From CAYOZL01 sp964408435 (lineage in GTDB: Bacteria > Bdellovibrionota_C > UBA2361 > SZUA-149 > CAYOZL01), in NCBI GenBank assembly GCA_964408435.1, contig CAYOZL010000068.1, positions 1-11,017 of the forward strand: DNA of 11,017 nt, given 5' to 3'. Both the position numbers and the translations under genes were made by a program. The notes beneath the pieces were generated by a model, which saw only the letters and a list, made by a program, of their open reading frames with translations, was not told the DNA's origin and made no database searches. Position 1 is the first letter of the stretch; every line of letters begins with the position of its first letter. This document shows positions 1-6,556 of this stretch, piece by piece.

Positions 1-1951
1 CAAATGCTCCTCTATAAGTAGTTAAATCTGTTCTGCCGTCGCCATCAAAGTCTTGGAGAACTCTAGCTTGAACTCTATTATCAACAGTATTGCCAACTAT
101 AAGATCTACATCAGAATATCTTCTACTAGTGTTTACACCATCACTAACTACCATATAGAGGTAATACTTTCCTGATGCTAAACCCTCAGTATTCCAAATA
201 TAACTGTTTTCTCCAGCAGATAGATTATCCACAGTCCCAATATAACTTCCATCAAAACCCGAATTATTAATATCGTAATAAAAATCGACGCTAAAAGAAT
301 TACTATCAGAATCACTTAGTTCAAATTCTATTTGATATTCATTATTTACTGTCTGATTTTCAGCAGTTAATTTCACAAAATCAATAGCAAAATTTGTATT
401 AACATCGAACTCTCCAGGCTCTAGTCTTACATTTGATATTGTTCCATAATCTTGAAAAAGCGTGCCTGTCTCAAGTATATTATCTTTCCATAGATCTACA
501 GTATATGTGTGCCAGCCAGGATAAGTTACATGGCCCTTAATGTAACCTGCTGTAAATGCGCTAAGCTCTCTAGAATCATTAAAGTAAGTAAAAGGTCTAC
601 TTACCCAACCTCTAAAAACTTTATCTGCTAAGTTTCCATAGTTAGAATCATCAATCCACATTCTATAAGTTAAATAACGATACTTATTTGTATCAATTGG
701 TCTATTCTCAGGTACATTTAAATGTACTTGAACATCACTCTCTGTAAATCCAGGATAGGGTCCATCTGCATTTGCACCAAAAATACTTCCTCCATCTATT
801 GAATTGGAATCAAATTGAAAATATGAATTTGTGAATTGCCTCCAATAATCCTGTGGCCATAAATCTGTATTTAAACTCTCAACATCACTTGTGTCATTCA
901 TATCCCAAGGATTGTTTAATTCTGTTTGTGCATAGTCATCGCCTGAGTCAATAGCAGGACTAGTTATTGCTACTTCTGGTTTAGCATTTATAGTTAATTT
1001 TCCTGAGTAAGAAGAAAGTTTTGTTTCTTCTTCAATAAAGCCAGGATCATTTCCATATCTTCTTAGATTTTGAACACTCACATAAAAATAGTAATCTCCA
1101 GGAGGAAACATAGAGGTTGGAAAGCTGTGCTCGCCTGGATTTTCACCATTTGTAAATGAAATTAAAGGGTAATCATCAACATTACCTCCATCTTCATGTA
1201 CCCACAATGTTGTAACAGTATCCAAAGAGATATTATCAGCTTGCCATCTTACAGTATGCATAGGAGCTGAGTTAGGGTCTGAAACCCTCAACCAATCGAT
1301 CTCAACTTCATTCTCTCCATGATTTGTTGTTGTCGGATCAAATCTTAAAGCATAAATATCATCTGAATCATACCAAATTGAATGAGCGGACATATCGATA
1401 TTAAAAACCCCATATCTATCACTTGAAGGATAATAAAATCTAAATTTATGAGAATATCCATTATTTATTCGAATTGTAGGACTTTGGGGATCTGGCCAAT
1501 ATTGCTCTTGATTTGGGTTTGATGTTGATTTCCAGAAAAAACCATTTACAGTTGAACTTGATTTTAATTTGTAAGAAATTTGATAATATTTTTTAGGATT
1601 AATTCTATTTGTTGCTCCTAAGTTTGGAGTATTTTTATCTCCCTGTAATGGTTCTACTTCTAGCGTATTTGTAAATCCAGGAAAAAGTGGAAAAACATAT
1701 CCAAACTCTCCATCAATAGAAGTTCCCTTCCAAATTCCATTCTCTACAGCTATACTATTTTCGTTATACCCCTGCTCCCAACCAATATCTGCTCTCTCAT
1801 TAAAATCCCAAGCATTGCCTAAAACATCACTTGCAAATTCATCACCTTCATTAACTTCAATATCTTCAAGTGGTTCTGTTAAGTTTACAGTTTGAGCGAA
1901 AGCTGTGCTGGTAAAAAAGAAAAATAAAATGAACAAATACTTCTTAATCAT
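1..1951 (-). CDS. Large secreted two-module surface protein with FG-GAP/VCBS-like repeat (3' end beyond window)
   Basis: The visible 650 residues begin at ATG 1951-1949 and stay open to the left edge. Residues 1-19 form a signal peptide (basic MIKK, hydrophobic Phe-rich core, cleavage after AFA), so the protein is exported. Two diverged copies of one module follow. Copy 1 spans about residues 38-322, with WDFNE at 49 and EIDWLRV near 217. Copy 2 spans about 337-620, with WDMND at 349 and AIDFVKL near 522. Each copy looks like a carbohydrate-binding-type beta-sandwich followed by an Ig/FnIII-like domain carrying a PPGDYYFYV or ASGKYYLYM strand. Residues 634-642 (DFDGDGRTD) match the calcium-binding loop of FG-GAP/VCBS repeats, which normally occur in series as a propeller, so more probably lie beyond the edge. 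No catalytic motif is visible. A surface adhesin or glycan-binding role is inference. There is no clear Shine-Dalgarno. A sigma-28-like promoter lies about 50 bases upstream. Confidence 0.85.
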   Translation of the reverse strand, partial: MIKKYLFILFFFFTSTAFAQTVNLTEPLEDIEVNEGDEFASDVLGNAWDFNERADIGWEQGYNENSIAVENGIWKGTSIDGEFGYVFPLFPGFTNTLEVEPLQGDKNTPNLGATNRINPKKYYQISYKLKSSSTVNGFFWKSTSNPNQEQYWPDPQSPTIRINNGYSHKFRFYYPSSDRYGVFNIDMSAHSIWYDSDDIYALRFDPTTTNHGENEVEIDWLRVSDPNSAPMHTVRWQADNISLDTVTTLWVHEDGGNVDDYPLISFTNGENPGEHSFPTSMFPPGDYYFYVSVQNLRRYGNDPGFIEEETKLSSYSGKLTINAKPEVAITSPAIDSGDDYAQTELNNPWDMNDTSDVESLNTDLWPQDYWRQFTNSYFQFDSNSIDGGSIFGANADGPYPGFTESDVQVHLNVPENRPIDTNKYRYLTYRMWIDDSNYGNLADKVFRGWVSRPFTYFNDSRELSAFTAGYIKGHVTYPGWHTYTVDLWKDNILETGTLFQDYGTISNVRLEPGEFDVNTNFAIDFVKLTAENQTVNNEYQIEFELSDSDSNSFSVDFYYDINNSGFDGSYIGTVDNLSAGENSYIWNTEGLASGKYYLYMVVSDGVNTSRRYSDVDLIVGNTVDNRVQARVLQDFDGDGRTDLTTYRGAF

Positions 1952-2002
1952 AATAATTATTAACTATAGTTATTAAATAACACTGAAAAGCGCATTAAAT
2001 AT

Positions 2003-2030
2003 CTATCGGCCCTAAACTAGTCTTTCTTTA
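2003..2030 (-). promoter_or_regulatory. Sigma-28 (FliA)-like promoter upstream of the secreted two-module gene
   Basis: On the minus strand TAAAGAAA (2030-2023) is followed after 12 bases by GCCGATAG (2010-2003). The FliA consensus is TAAAGTTT, 11 bases, GCCGATAA. The -10 element matches at seven of eight positions, and the gap between TAAA and GCCG is 16 rather than the usual 15. Transcription would start near 1996, leaving a leader of about 45 bases before the ATG at 1951. A second element with the same spacing lies at 3428-3455. This is a pattern match only. Confidence 0.45.
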
Positions 2031-2058
2031 TAGAATTCGTCGGTATAATGACAGTTAA

Positions 2059-3324
2059 TTATGATTTAGTATTTTTAGGCAAAACCAATTGAAAAGGAAA
2101 TTTAAAAATAGGTATTATTAACTCATTGTTTTCTTTAGATAACTTCATATTTTCCATATAAATACTGATTTGCTTTGCGTTCTCTTCCCAATTTGACTTT
2201 AAATTATAATCTTTAAATGCTGGAAAAAAATAAAAATTAAAATAGATACTGGGTAAGAAAAACAAAAAGAGTATTTTGATGCTATTTTCTTTAAACATTC
2301 TATAAAATAGAAGTAGAATTAAATATACAAAACAAATACAAGGAATAAATAAATATCTAGTTCCTGAATATAGTACTAATAAATCCTCATAGGAGAAACT
2401 TAAGCCTCTTGAATAAATAGAGATAAAAGTAGAAATAAAAATAAAATACAAGGCATAGAAAACTCTATAATTATCTCCTTTTTTCTTAAATAGAAAAATT
2501 AATATTAACAAACTAAATATTAAAAAATATCCTAAATAAAACTGAGTAATATAAAGATTATAATCTGGTTTTTGAGTAAATCTATAAATTGATGGAAAAA
2601 CAATTTTTAGGGGGATAAAATTAACAAATGTTTCTATTACTTCAGATAAATCTCTTTGATTACTGACTATAGAAGTATTTTGTAACTGTAAGAAAATACC
2701 TATCAATACTCCAACTAGATTTATTAACCTCTTCCAACCTACTACAAACAAATTAAATAAGAATAATGGTAAAAGAAAAACAGACAGTGGGGTACTGATT
2801 GCAAGAAAAAAGCCTAATAGTAAAATTAAAATATTCTTATATATTTTTTGCTTATTAAATTTTGGAAAACTTAAAAATAGAACTATTAAAGGAATTTTTA
2901 ATACCCAAAAAAGATTAGAGGCATTTGCTAGCCATTCAAAACTATGGATGGAGGAAGTAATTAAAATTGAAAAGGCAATTCTTAACTTATATGAATAAAT
3001 TAAACTTCTTAAAAATACTATAGAGCTCACACTAAGAGCGAAAACAGCTAAGCCTAAAAGATTAACCACATATGGTGCAAAACTAATGGGTAAAAAAGAC
3101 ACAACAAAAGTAAAGATTAGACGTGCAGTAAAAAGATAGTAAGGCTCACCTGAAAATTCTGGAGCAAAAGGTGAAAATAAAAGAAAACTATCACTTAATA
3201 TGTGCTGCTTATAAAAGTAAGAACCATCTTCATATATAAAAGTTATTTCTGAAAATTCTAAAGGGAATCTAAATAGTAGTATTAGAAAACAAACTATAGA
3301 AGTAAGTGCATATTGTTTAATCAA
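2059..3324 (-). CDS. Multi-spanning membrane protein, putative GT-C-type glycosyltransferase
   Basis: This 421-residue protein is extremely hydrophobic, with about ten likely membrane spans. GT-C enzymes transfer sugars from polyprenyl-phosphate donors on the outer face of the inner membrane. They typically carry an acidic motif in the first external loop; here YEDGSYFY (residues 31-38, E32/D33) follows the first span and fits. A late SGTRY segment (320-324) precedes a membrane hairpin, and a short soluble tail follows from about residue 374. Enzyme class and substrate are inference from layout, and a flippase or other membrane protein is possible. The only usual start codon in the open frame is TTG at 3324-3322. 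An in-frame TAA lies 11 codons upstream, the next Met is residue 343, and no Shine-Dalgarno is visible. It points the same way as the secreted gene 107 bases downstream, which has its own promoter candidate. Confidence 0.7.
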   Translation of the reverse strand: MIKQYALTSIVCFLILLFRFPLEFSEITFIYEDGSYFYKQHILSDSFLLFSPFAPEFSGEPYYLFTARLIFTFVVSFLPISFAPYVVNLLGLAVFALSVSSIVFLRSLIYSYKLRIAFSILITSSIHSFEWLANASNLFWVLKIPLIVLFLSFPKFNKQKIYKNILILLLGFFLAISTPLSVFLLPLFLFNLFVVGWKRLINLVGVLIGIFLQLQNTSIVSNQRDLSEVIETFVNFIPLKIVFPSIYRFTQKPDYNLYITQFYLGYFLIFSLLILIFLFKKKGDNYRVFYALYFIFISTFISIYSRGLSFSYEDLLVLYSGTRYLFIPCICFVYLILLLFYRMFKENSIKILFLFFLPSIYFNFYFFPAFKDYNLKSNWEENAKQISIYMENMKLSKENNELIIPIFKFPFQLVLPKNTKS

Positions 3325-3416
3325 TTTTATTATTTTTGGTTTAAACTTAAGTTTTTAATCAAAATCAATGTAACTACTCACAAAGTTAATCACAATAAAC
3401 ATAATAAGCCTAAGGA

Positions 3417-3422
3417 ATTATA
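3417..3422 (-). promoter_or_regulatory. Possible sigma-70 -10 box for the GT-C-like gene
   Basis: The minus strand reads TATAAT exactly at 3422-3417, about 93 bases upstream of the TTG start. No good TTGACA-like -35 box lies 16-18 bases further upstream. In DNA this AT-rich a chance match is quite likely. A perfect 12-base palindrome, AAACTTAAGTTT (3343-3354), lies between this box and the start and could be an operator or chance. Confidence 0.2.
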
Positions 3423-3427
3423 AACTT

Positions 3428-3455
3428 TAAAGTATACTAAAGTTTCTTCCGATAT
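3428..3455 (+). promoter_or_regulatory. Sigma-28 (FliA)-like promoter, possibly giving a leaderless mRNA
   Basis: TAAAGTAT (3428-3435) is followed after 12 bases by TCCGATAT (3448-3455), close to the FliA consensus TAAAGTTT / GCCGATAA. TAAA and TCCG are 16 bases apart, exactly as in the element at 2003-2030. Transcription would start about seven bases after the -10 element, near 3462, right at the ATG of the next gene (3463). A TATACT at 3433-3438 could serve as a sigma-70 -10 box instead, but it lacks a recognisable -35 box. Confidence 0.5.
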
Positions 3456-3462
3456 ATACTTC

Positions 3463-4092
3463 ATGGAAGATAACAACATATCTACGCTCAGAAAAGCATA
3501 CACCACTAGAGTGCAAAAAGAGAAGATAAAGCACAAGAATGGGCAAAAACAAGTTGATATAGAAAATAGTATTAAATTTCAATATTTACTAGAAGGAATG
3601 TCTATAATAAGAAGTGCTTTTAGAGATTTACTAGAAATAGATTTCGGAAAACGTTTTTCTCTAAGTTTAGTAGAAGATGATTATCAAGGCTGGCCTAATT
3701 TGAATCTTTTAGTAAAAGATAAGCAAAACATAATAGAAGACGGCCCTAATTTTGTTGCAAGAGTTAGTGACTATAATGAAGAGTCAACAATAGAGTTTAT
3801 TTTCTCTGGTGAACTAAAAACACTTAAAATTAAAAATAAATCTGTTGTATCACAAATACCTTCATATCTTAGAAAAAACTTAAGACAGTACTTAGACTCA
3901 GTAACATCTTTTGTTGTAGAAAATGAAAATAATGTTGCTCCATTACCTAGTATTGATTTAGACATAGGTAGTAGCAAGTTAGACAATAGTGCTCTTAGCG
4001 AGAGTCTAGGCAATGATGATCTAATTGATATTCAAGAAGATTTCTCAGAACTAGATACTTTGCCAATATTAGAAGAAGTAGAGATTATTTAA
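3463..4092 (+). CDS. Soluble protein of unknown function with acidic C-terminal tail
   Basis: I do not recognise this 209-residue protein. It has no signal peptide and no membrane span, so it is probably cytoplasmic. Residues 1-35 are basic and polar (several Lys/Arg). Residues 38-150 look like a compact alpha/beta domain, with a helix around YLLEGMSIIRSAFRDLL (41-57), strands through about residue 125, and a final helix around PSYLRKNLRQYLDSV. From about residue 154 the chain is low in complexity, rich in Asp, Glu and Ser, and strongly acidic, probably a flexible tail or interaction segment. There is no Shine-Dalgarno before the ATG. A sigma-28-like -10 element ends only seven bases before it, hinting at expression with flagellar or motility genes (inference). 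It is convergent with the small secreted gene ending at 4124, with a 31-base gap. Confidence 0.8.
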   Translation: MEDNNISTLRKAYTTRVQKEKIKHKNGQKQVDIENSIKFQYLLEGMSIIRSAFRDLLEIDFGKRFSLSLVEDDYQGWPNLNLLVKDKQNIIEDGPNFVARVSDYNEESTIEFIFSGELKTLKIKNKSVVSQIPSYLRKNLRQYLDSVTSFVVENENNVAPLPSIDLDIGSSKLDNSALSESLGNDDLIDIQEDFSELDTLPILEEVEII

Positions 4093-4123
4093 TAAAATTT
4101 TAACTTCTTTTTTATTTTTGTAG

Positions 4124-4498
4124 CTACTTCTTAGCTTCACTTTCTAATTTATCTCCTAGTTTATCTTCTAGATAATCTAAAAATATTTTTTCTTTGTTTT
4201 CTTTTGTTCGATAGCTCCAAGGATTATCCCAGTTCTTCATGTATATATCTAATTTTAAAAACTCCGACTTGTTATTCAATAAATCTCCTTGATCGCTCCA
4301 TGCACTCACTTTACCTTCAGAGAAGAAGATCAAAGACTCTCCGTATATCCACTGAGATTGTTTTTTACTGCTTTTAACGATTTTATCTGGCTTTCCATAA
4401 GTTTTTATAATTTGCTTCTCACTTAAATCATTAAGGATCAATTCTTCAGCTTTTGCTAAAGTTATTAAAAGTGATAAAAAAATTACTAATCGAATCAT
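4124..4498 (-). CDS. Small exported protein of unknown function (BamE/SmpA-like layout possible)
   Basis: This 124-residue protein begins with a clear signal peptide (MIRLVIFLSLLITLAKA, cleavage before EE at 18-19), so it is periplasmic or exported. There is no lipobox Cys. The mature part begins with LSEKQIIKTYGKPDKI (25-40), then W50-IYG, LIFFSEGKVSAW (56-67) and a Lys-rich helical tail. A helix, a GKPD turn, then W-Y-G and F-x-x-GKV-x-W strands resemble the small alpha/beta fold of BamE/SmpA-type proteins, but the match is weak and membership is not claimed. The signal peptide supports the ATG at 4498-4496. That start codon shares two base pairs with the ATG of the opposite gene (4497-4499), so its promoter and ribosome site must lie inside the neighbour. 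No good Shine-Dalgarno is visible. Confidence 0.75.
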   Translation of the reverse strand: MIRLVIFLSLLITLAKAEELILNDLSEKQIIKTYGKPDKIVKSSKKQSQWIYGESLIFFSEGKVSAWSDQGDLLNNKSEFLKLDIYMKNWDNPWSYRTKENKEKIFLDYLEDKLGDKLESEAKK

Positions 4499-5621
4499 GA
4501 AAAAAGAATATCTTAAAAATAAAAATCAAAGCTTAAAAAAATTAGCAACAACTTCATTGCTAGCTTACTGCCTAACTTTTGCATTATCTATTGCTGCATC
4601 AAAATTATTTGCATGCATTAATATACTAACTTTTTTACTTCAGTCAGTAAAAAAAATAAGCTCTGAAGATTTAAAAAGTATTATACTTAGCTTATCTTTT
4701 TTTATCTTAGTTTGTATTATAAGTATTCCTTTTGGGGTTAATATAGAAAACTCCGCTATTTCTACATTAAAACTTGCTTTTTATTCTTTATTTCTAATCT
4801 CTGCATATAATACTCTTCAGAATATAAAAGTAGATAAAGTAATTAGTTTTTTACTAATTGGACAATGCTTAGCTGCAATTCATACTATTACCAGTCTACT
4901 TACTGGTATTAACTATTTTAAACCTCCTGGCGCAGTGACTGAATCTGGTCAAATAGTCTTAATTCTCCCTTTAGCTTTTGCACTCTGTTATAAGTACAGT
5001 AATAAATTTTATAATCTTGCATTTCTTCTTCTACTCTCCGCCCTAGTTATTAATCTTAAAAGAGGACCTTGGTTAGCTGTTATTTTTCAATTTACTCTTA
5101 TTGGTATATTAATTTCTAGAAAAATCTTAATCAGCACTGCAGTTTTATCCTTTAGTCTATTTTTTATTGAACCTATTAGGGATAGATTACTTTCTTTGAT
5201 TGACCACTTTCTTATTGCAGGTGGAAGATTCAATATGTGGAGCCTTGGTGTAGAAATTTTTTCTCGTTATCCTCTAGGCCTTGGTTACGACAATTCTGAG
5301 TTTATGAGGACAATGGATCCTTCACTTCCGATTACTCATCGTCATATGCATAATAATTTAATTAATATCGGAGTTGAAACTGGGTTTATAGGGCTAGCAG
5401 CTTATTCTTGGTTTTTATTTGTATTATTTAAAGTAGCTAAGAAAAGCTACTTTAAAACAAAAGACATTGTATTGCTCTGTCTTGGAATGTCTTTAGCAGG
5501 CTGGCAAGTTGCAGGCTTAGTAGAATATAACTTTGGCGACTCTGAAATTTTATTTATAGCTCTACTAATAATAGCTTGCTTATCTTTTAAGTCGACTAGC
5601 AGTAAGAATATCGTCGTCTAG
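4497..5621 (+). CDS. O-antigen ligase/polymerase-like membrane protein (Wzy_C/WaaL superfamily)
   Basis: This 374-residue protein has about ten predicted membrane spans and the marks of the Wzy_C (WaaL/Wzy) superfamily. These proteins ligate or polymerise polyprenyl-linked sugar chains on the periplasmic face of the inner membrane. A mid-chain NLKRGPWLA segment (186-194) matches the family's Arg-Gly motif at a membrane edge. Next come GRFNMWSLGVEIF (243-255) and PLGLGYDN (259-266), then the large periplasmic loop with HRHMHNNLINIGVETGFIGL (281-300), the typical HN-x-x-L ... E-x-G-x-x-G-L signature. H285 is the likely catalytic His equivalent. Ligase and polymerase cannot be told apart from sequence alone. 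No other in-frame ATG lies near the start. The start overlaps the opposite gene's ATG, and the last 42 bases overlap the convergent coiled-coil gene. A role with the GT-C-like gene in surface glycan assembly is inference. Confidence 0.85.
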   Translation: MKKEYLKNKNQSLKKLATTSLLAYCLTFALSIAASKLFACINILTFLLQSVKKISSEDLKSIILSLSFFILVCIISIPFGVNIENSAISTLKLAFYSLFLISAYNTLQNIKVDKVISFLLIGQCLAAIHTITSLLTGINYFKPPGAVTESGQIVLILPLAFALCYKYSNKFYNLAFLLLLSALVINLKRGPWLAVIFQFTLIGILISRKILISTAVLSFSLFFIEPIRDRLLSLIDHFLIAGGRFNMWSLGVEIFSRYPLGLGYDNSEFMRTMDPSLPITHRHMHNNLINIGVETGFIGLAAYSWFLFVLFKVAKKSYFKTKDIVLLCLGMSLAGWQVAGLVEYNFGDSEILFIALLIIACLSFKSTSSKNIVV

Positions 5622-6368
5622 TATATTCTCTATTTCTTTTAGTTTTAAATAAAAGCTATTACCCTCTGAACCTGTTCTTGCTGCTTGCCTTAACTTATCT
5701 AAGGACAAACCAGATTTAGTAACTAAGCTTGAAGCATGTATAGAGACACCTCTGTTAGACTTAGTTAATTTATCTAGAATATTTTTTCTCTTCATAATCT
5801 TACTTTGTATTTTGCTAAGAGAATTTTTTATTTTAGAGTTTGATACTTCTAGAGTTTTGGCTTTAAAATTCACAGTGCGAATATTACTGTTGACATTACT
5901 ATCAATATTGCTGGCAACACTACTTGGTAAACTTGCTCTTACATAATTACTTTGAGCATCTAATTTTGATTTTAATTCGCTATTCTCAATTTTTAAACTA
6001 CTAAGCTCTTGATTTAAAAAATCACTAGTTTGCGATAACTGTTGATTCTCCGCAGTGGAACTCCTAGAAATAGATTCTAATTGTGAAACTTGATTTTTTA
6101 AATTTTCTACTTCCTCAGTACAATCACAAGTATTAATCGTTTTTGCTTTTGGTAAACCGTTACTGTTTACTCCAGTTAAACCATTTTCTAAGCTAATAAT
6201 TCTATTTTGTAGCTCTTTGTTTCTAACTTCTAGCTCCGCAAGCTGATCAACTACTCTTAACCCCTCATTATCTATTCTGTATGCCCTACCATCACTCATC
6301 CTAGCTGAACTACCCTCAGCATAAGCGCTTGAAACAAAAGAAAGTAAAAAGAGTATTAAAAATTTCAT
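5580..6368 (-). CDS. Exported coiled-coil protein of unknown function
   Basis: This 262-residue protein has a signal peptide at residues 1-17 (MKFLILFLLSFVSSAYA, cleavage before EG). A short segment SDGRAYRIDNEGLRVV (25-40) leads into a first coiled coil (about 41-66, Leu/Val/Ile heptads). A linker carries a Cys pair (C81, C83), and a longer coiled coil covers about 84-140. The remainder is Ser/Asn-rich (150-180) and then basic and helical (180-262). The N-terminal layout of signal peptide plus heptads resembles the trimerising part of CpoB/YbgF, but no TPR repeats follow, so a scaffold or envelope-spacer role is only a guess. CDC could form or exchange disulphides in the periplasm. A weak AGG stands about 11 bases before the ATG. 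The 3' end overlaps the convergent ligase-like gene by 42 bases. It is divergent from the DtxR-like gene across a 188-base gap. Confidence 0.8.
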   Translation of the reverse strand: MKFLILFLLSFVSSAYAEGSSARMSDGRAYRIDNEGLRVVDQLAELEVRNKELQNRIISLENGLTGVNSNGLPKAKTINTCDCTEEVENLKNQVSQLESISRSSTAENQQLSQTSDFLNQELSSLKIENSELKSKLDAQSNYVRASLPSSVASNIDSNVNSNIRTVNFKAKTLEVSNSKIKNSLSKIQSKIMKRKNILDKLTKSNRGVSIHASSLVTKSGLSLDKLRQAARTGSEGNSFYLKLKEIENILDDDILTASRLKR

Positions 6369-6439
6369 ATCAACTACCTAAATGATTTATTAATTTGTAA
6401 CACAATAATAAGCTTGAGGTTAGTAAAGACTAAAGTTTG

Positions 6440-6492
6440 AAGGTTTAAGACCTGCCTTATGTGCCAAACTAATACTCAAGAAGCCAAACCTT
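6440..6492. promoter_or_regulatory. Possible operator region upstream of the DtxR-like gene
   Basis: The 188-base gap 6369-6556 separates divergent genes and should hold both promoters. It contains an imperfect 13-base palindrome AGGTTTAAGACCT (6441-6453), loosely like half-sites of DtxR iron boxes (AGGTTAG...CTAACCT). It also has a wider inverted pair, AAGGTTT (6440-6446) and AAACCTT (6486-6492). An autoregulatory operator would make sense for a DtxR-type regulator. The match is weak and no convincing -35/-10 pair was found on either strand. Confidence 0.2.
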
Positions 6493-6541
6493 TACTTTAC
6501 CCATAGAGGATGTTAGAAGACCAAACAGTTAATCGACTAAA

Positions 6542-6547
6542 AGAGGA
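6542..6547 (+). promoter_or_regulatory. Ribosome binding site of the DtxR-like gene
   Basis: AGAGGA lies nine bases before the ATG at 6557 and is the clearest Shine-Dalgarno in the window. It supports 6557 rather than the second in-frame ATG at 6569 (Met5). It also shows that the organism uses Shine-Dalgarno initiation, which makes the missing sites before other genes here more notable. Confidence 0.7.
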
Positions 6548-6556
6548 AATACAGTA

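Noticed and set aside
3771..4013. An 80-codon minus-strand open frame inside the unknown soluble gene.
   Set aside because: It is antisense to a longer frame with normal coding character and shows no start signal or recognisable domain.
4093..4123. Terminator between the convergent genes: the palindrome TAAAATTTTA (4093-4102) followed by a T-rich run.
   Set aside because: The palindrome has no G/C pairs and no loop, so it would not form a stable hairpin. AT-rich spacer DNA explains it.
1952..6556. tRNA, small RNA, riboswitch, CRISPR or insertion-sequence features in the intergenic gaps.
   Set aside because: The gaps are short (31-188 bases), AT-rich and lack cloverleaf, conserved riboswitch, direct-repeat or terminal-inverted-repeat structure that I could recognise.
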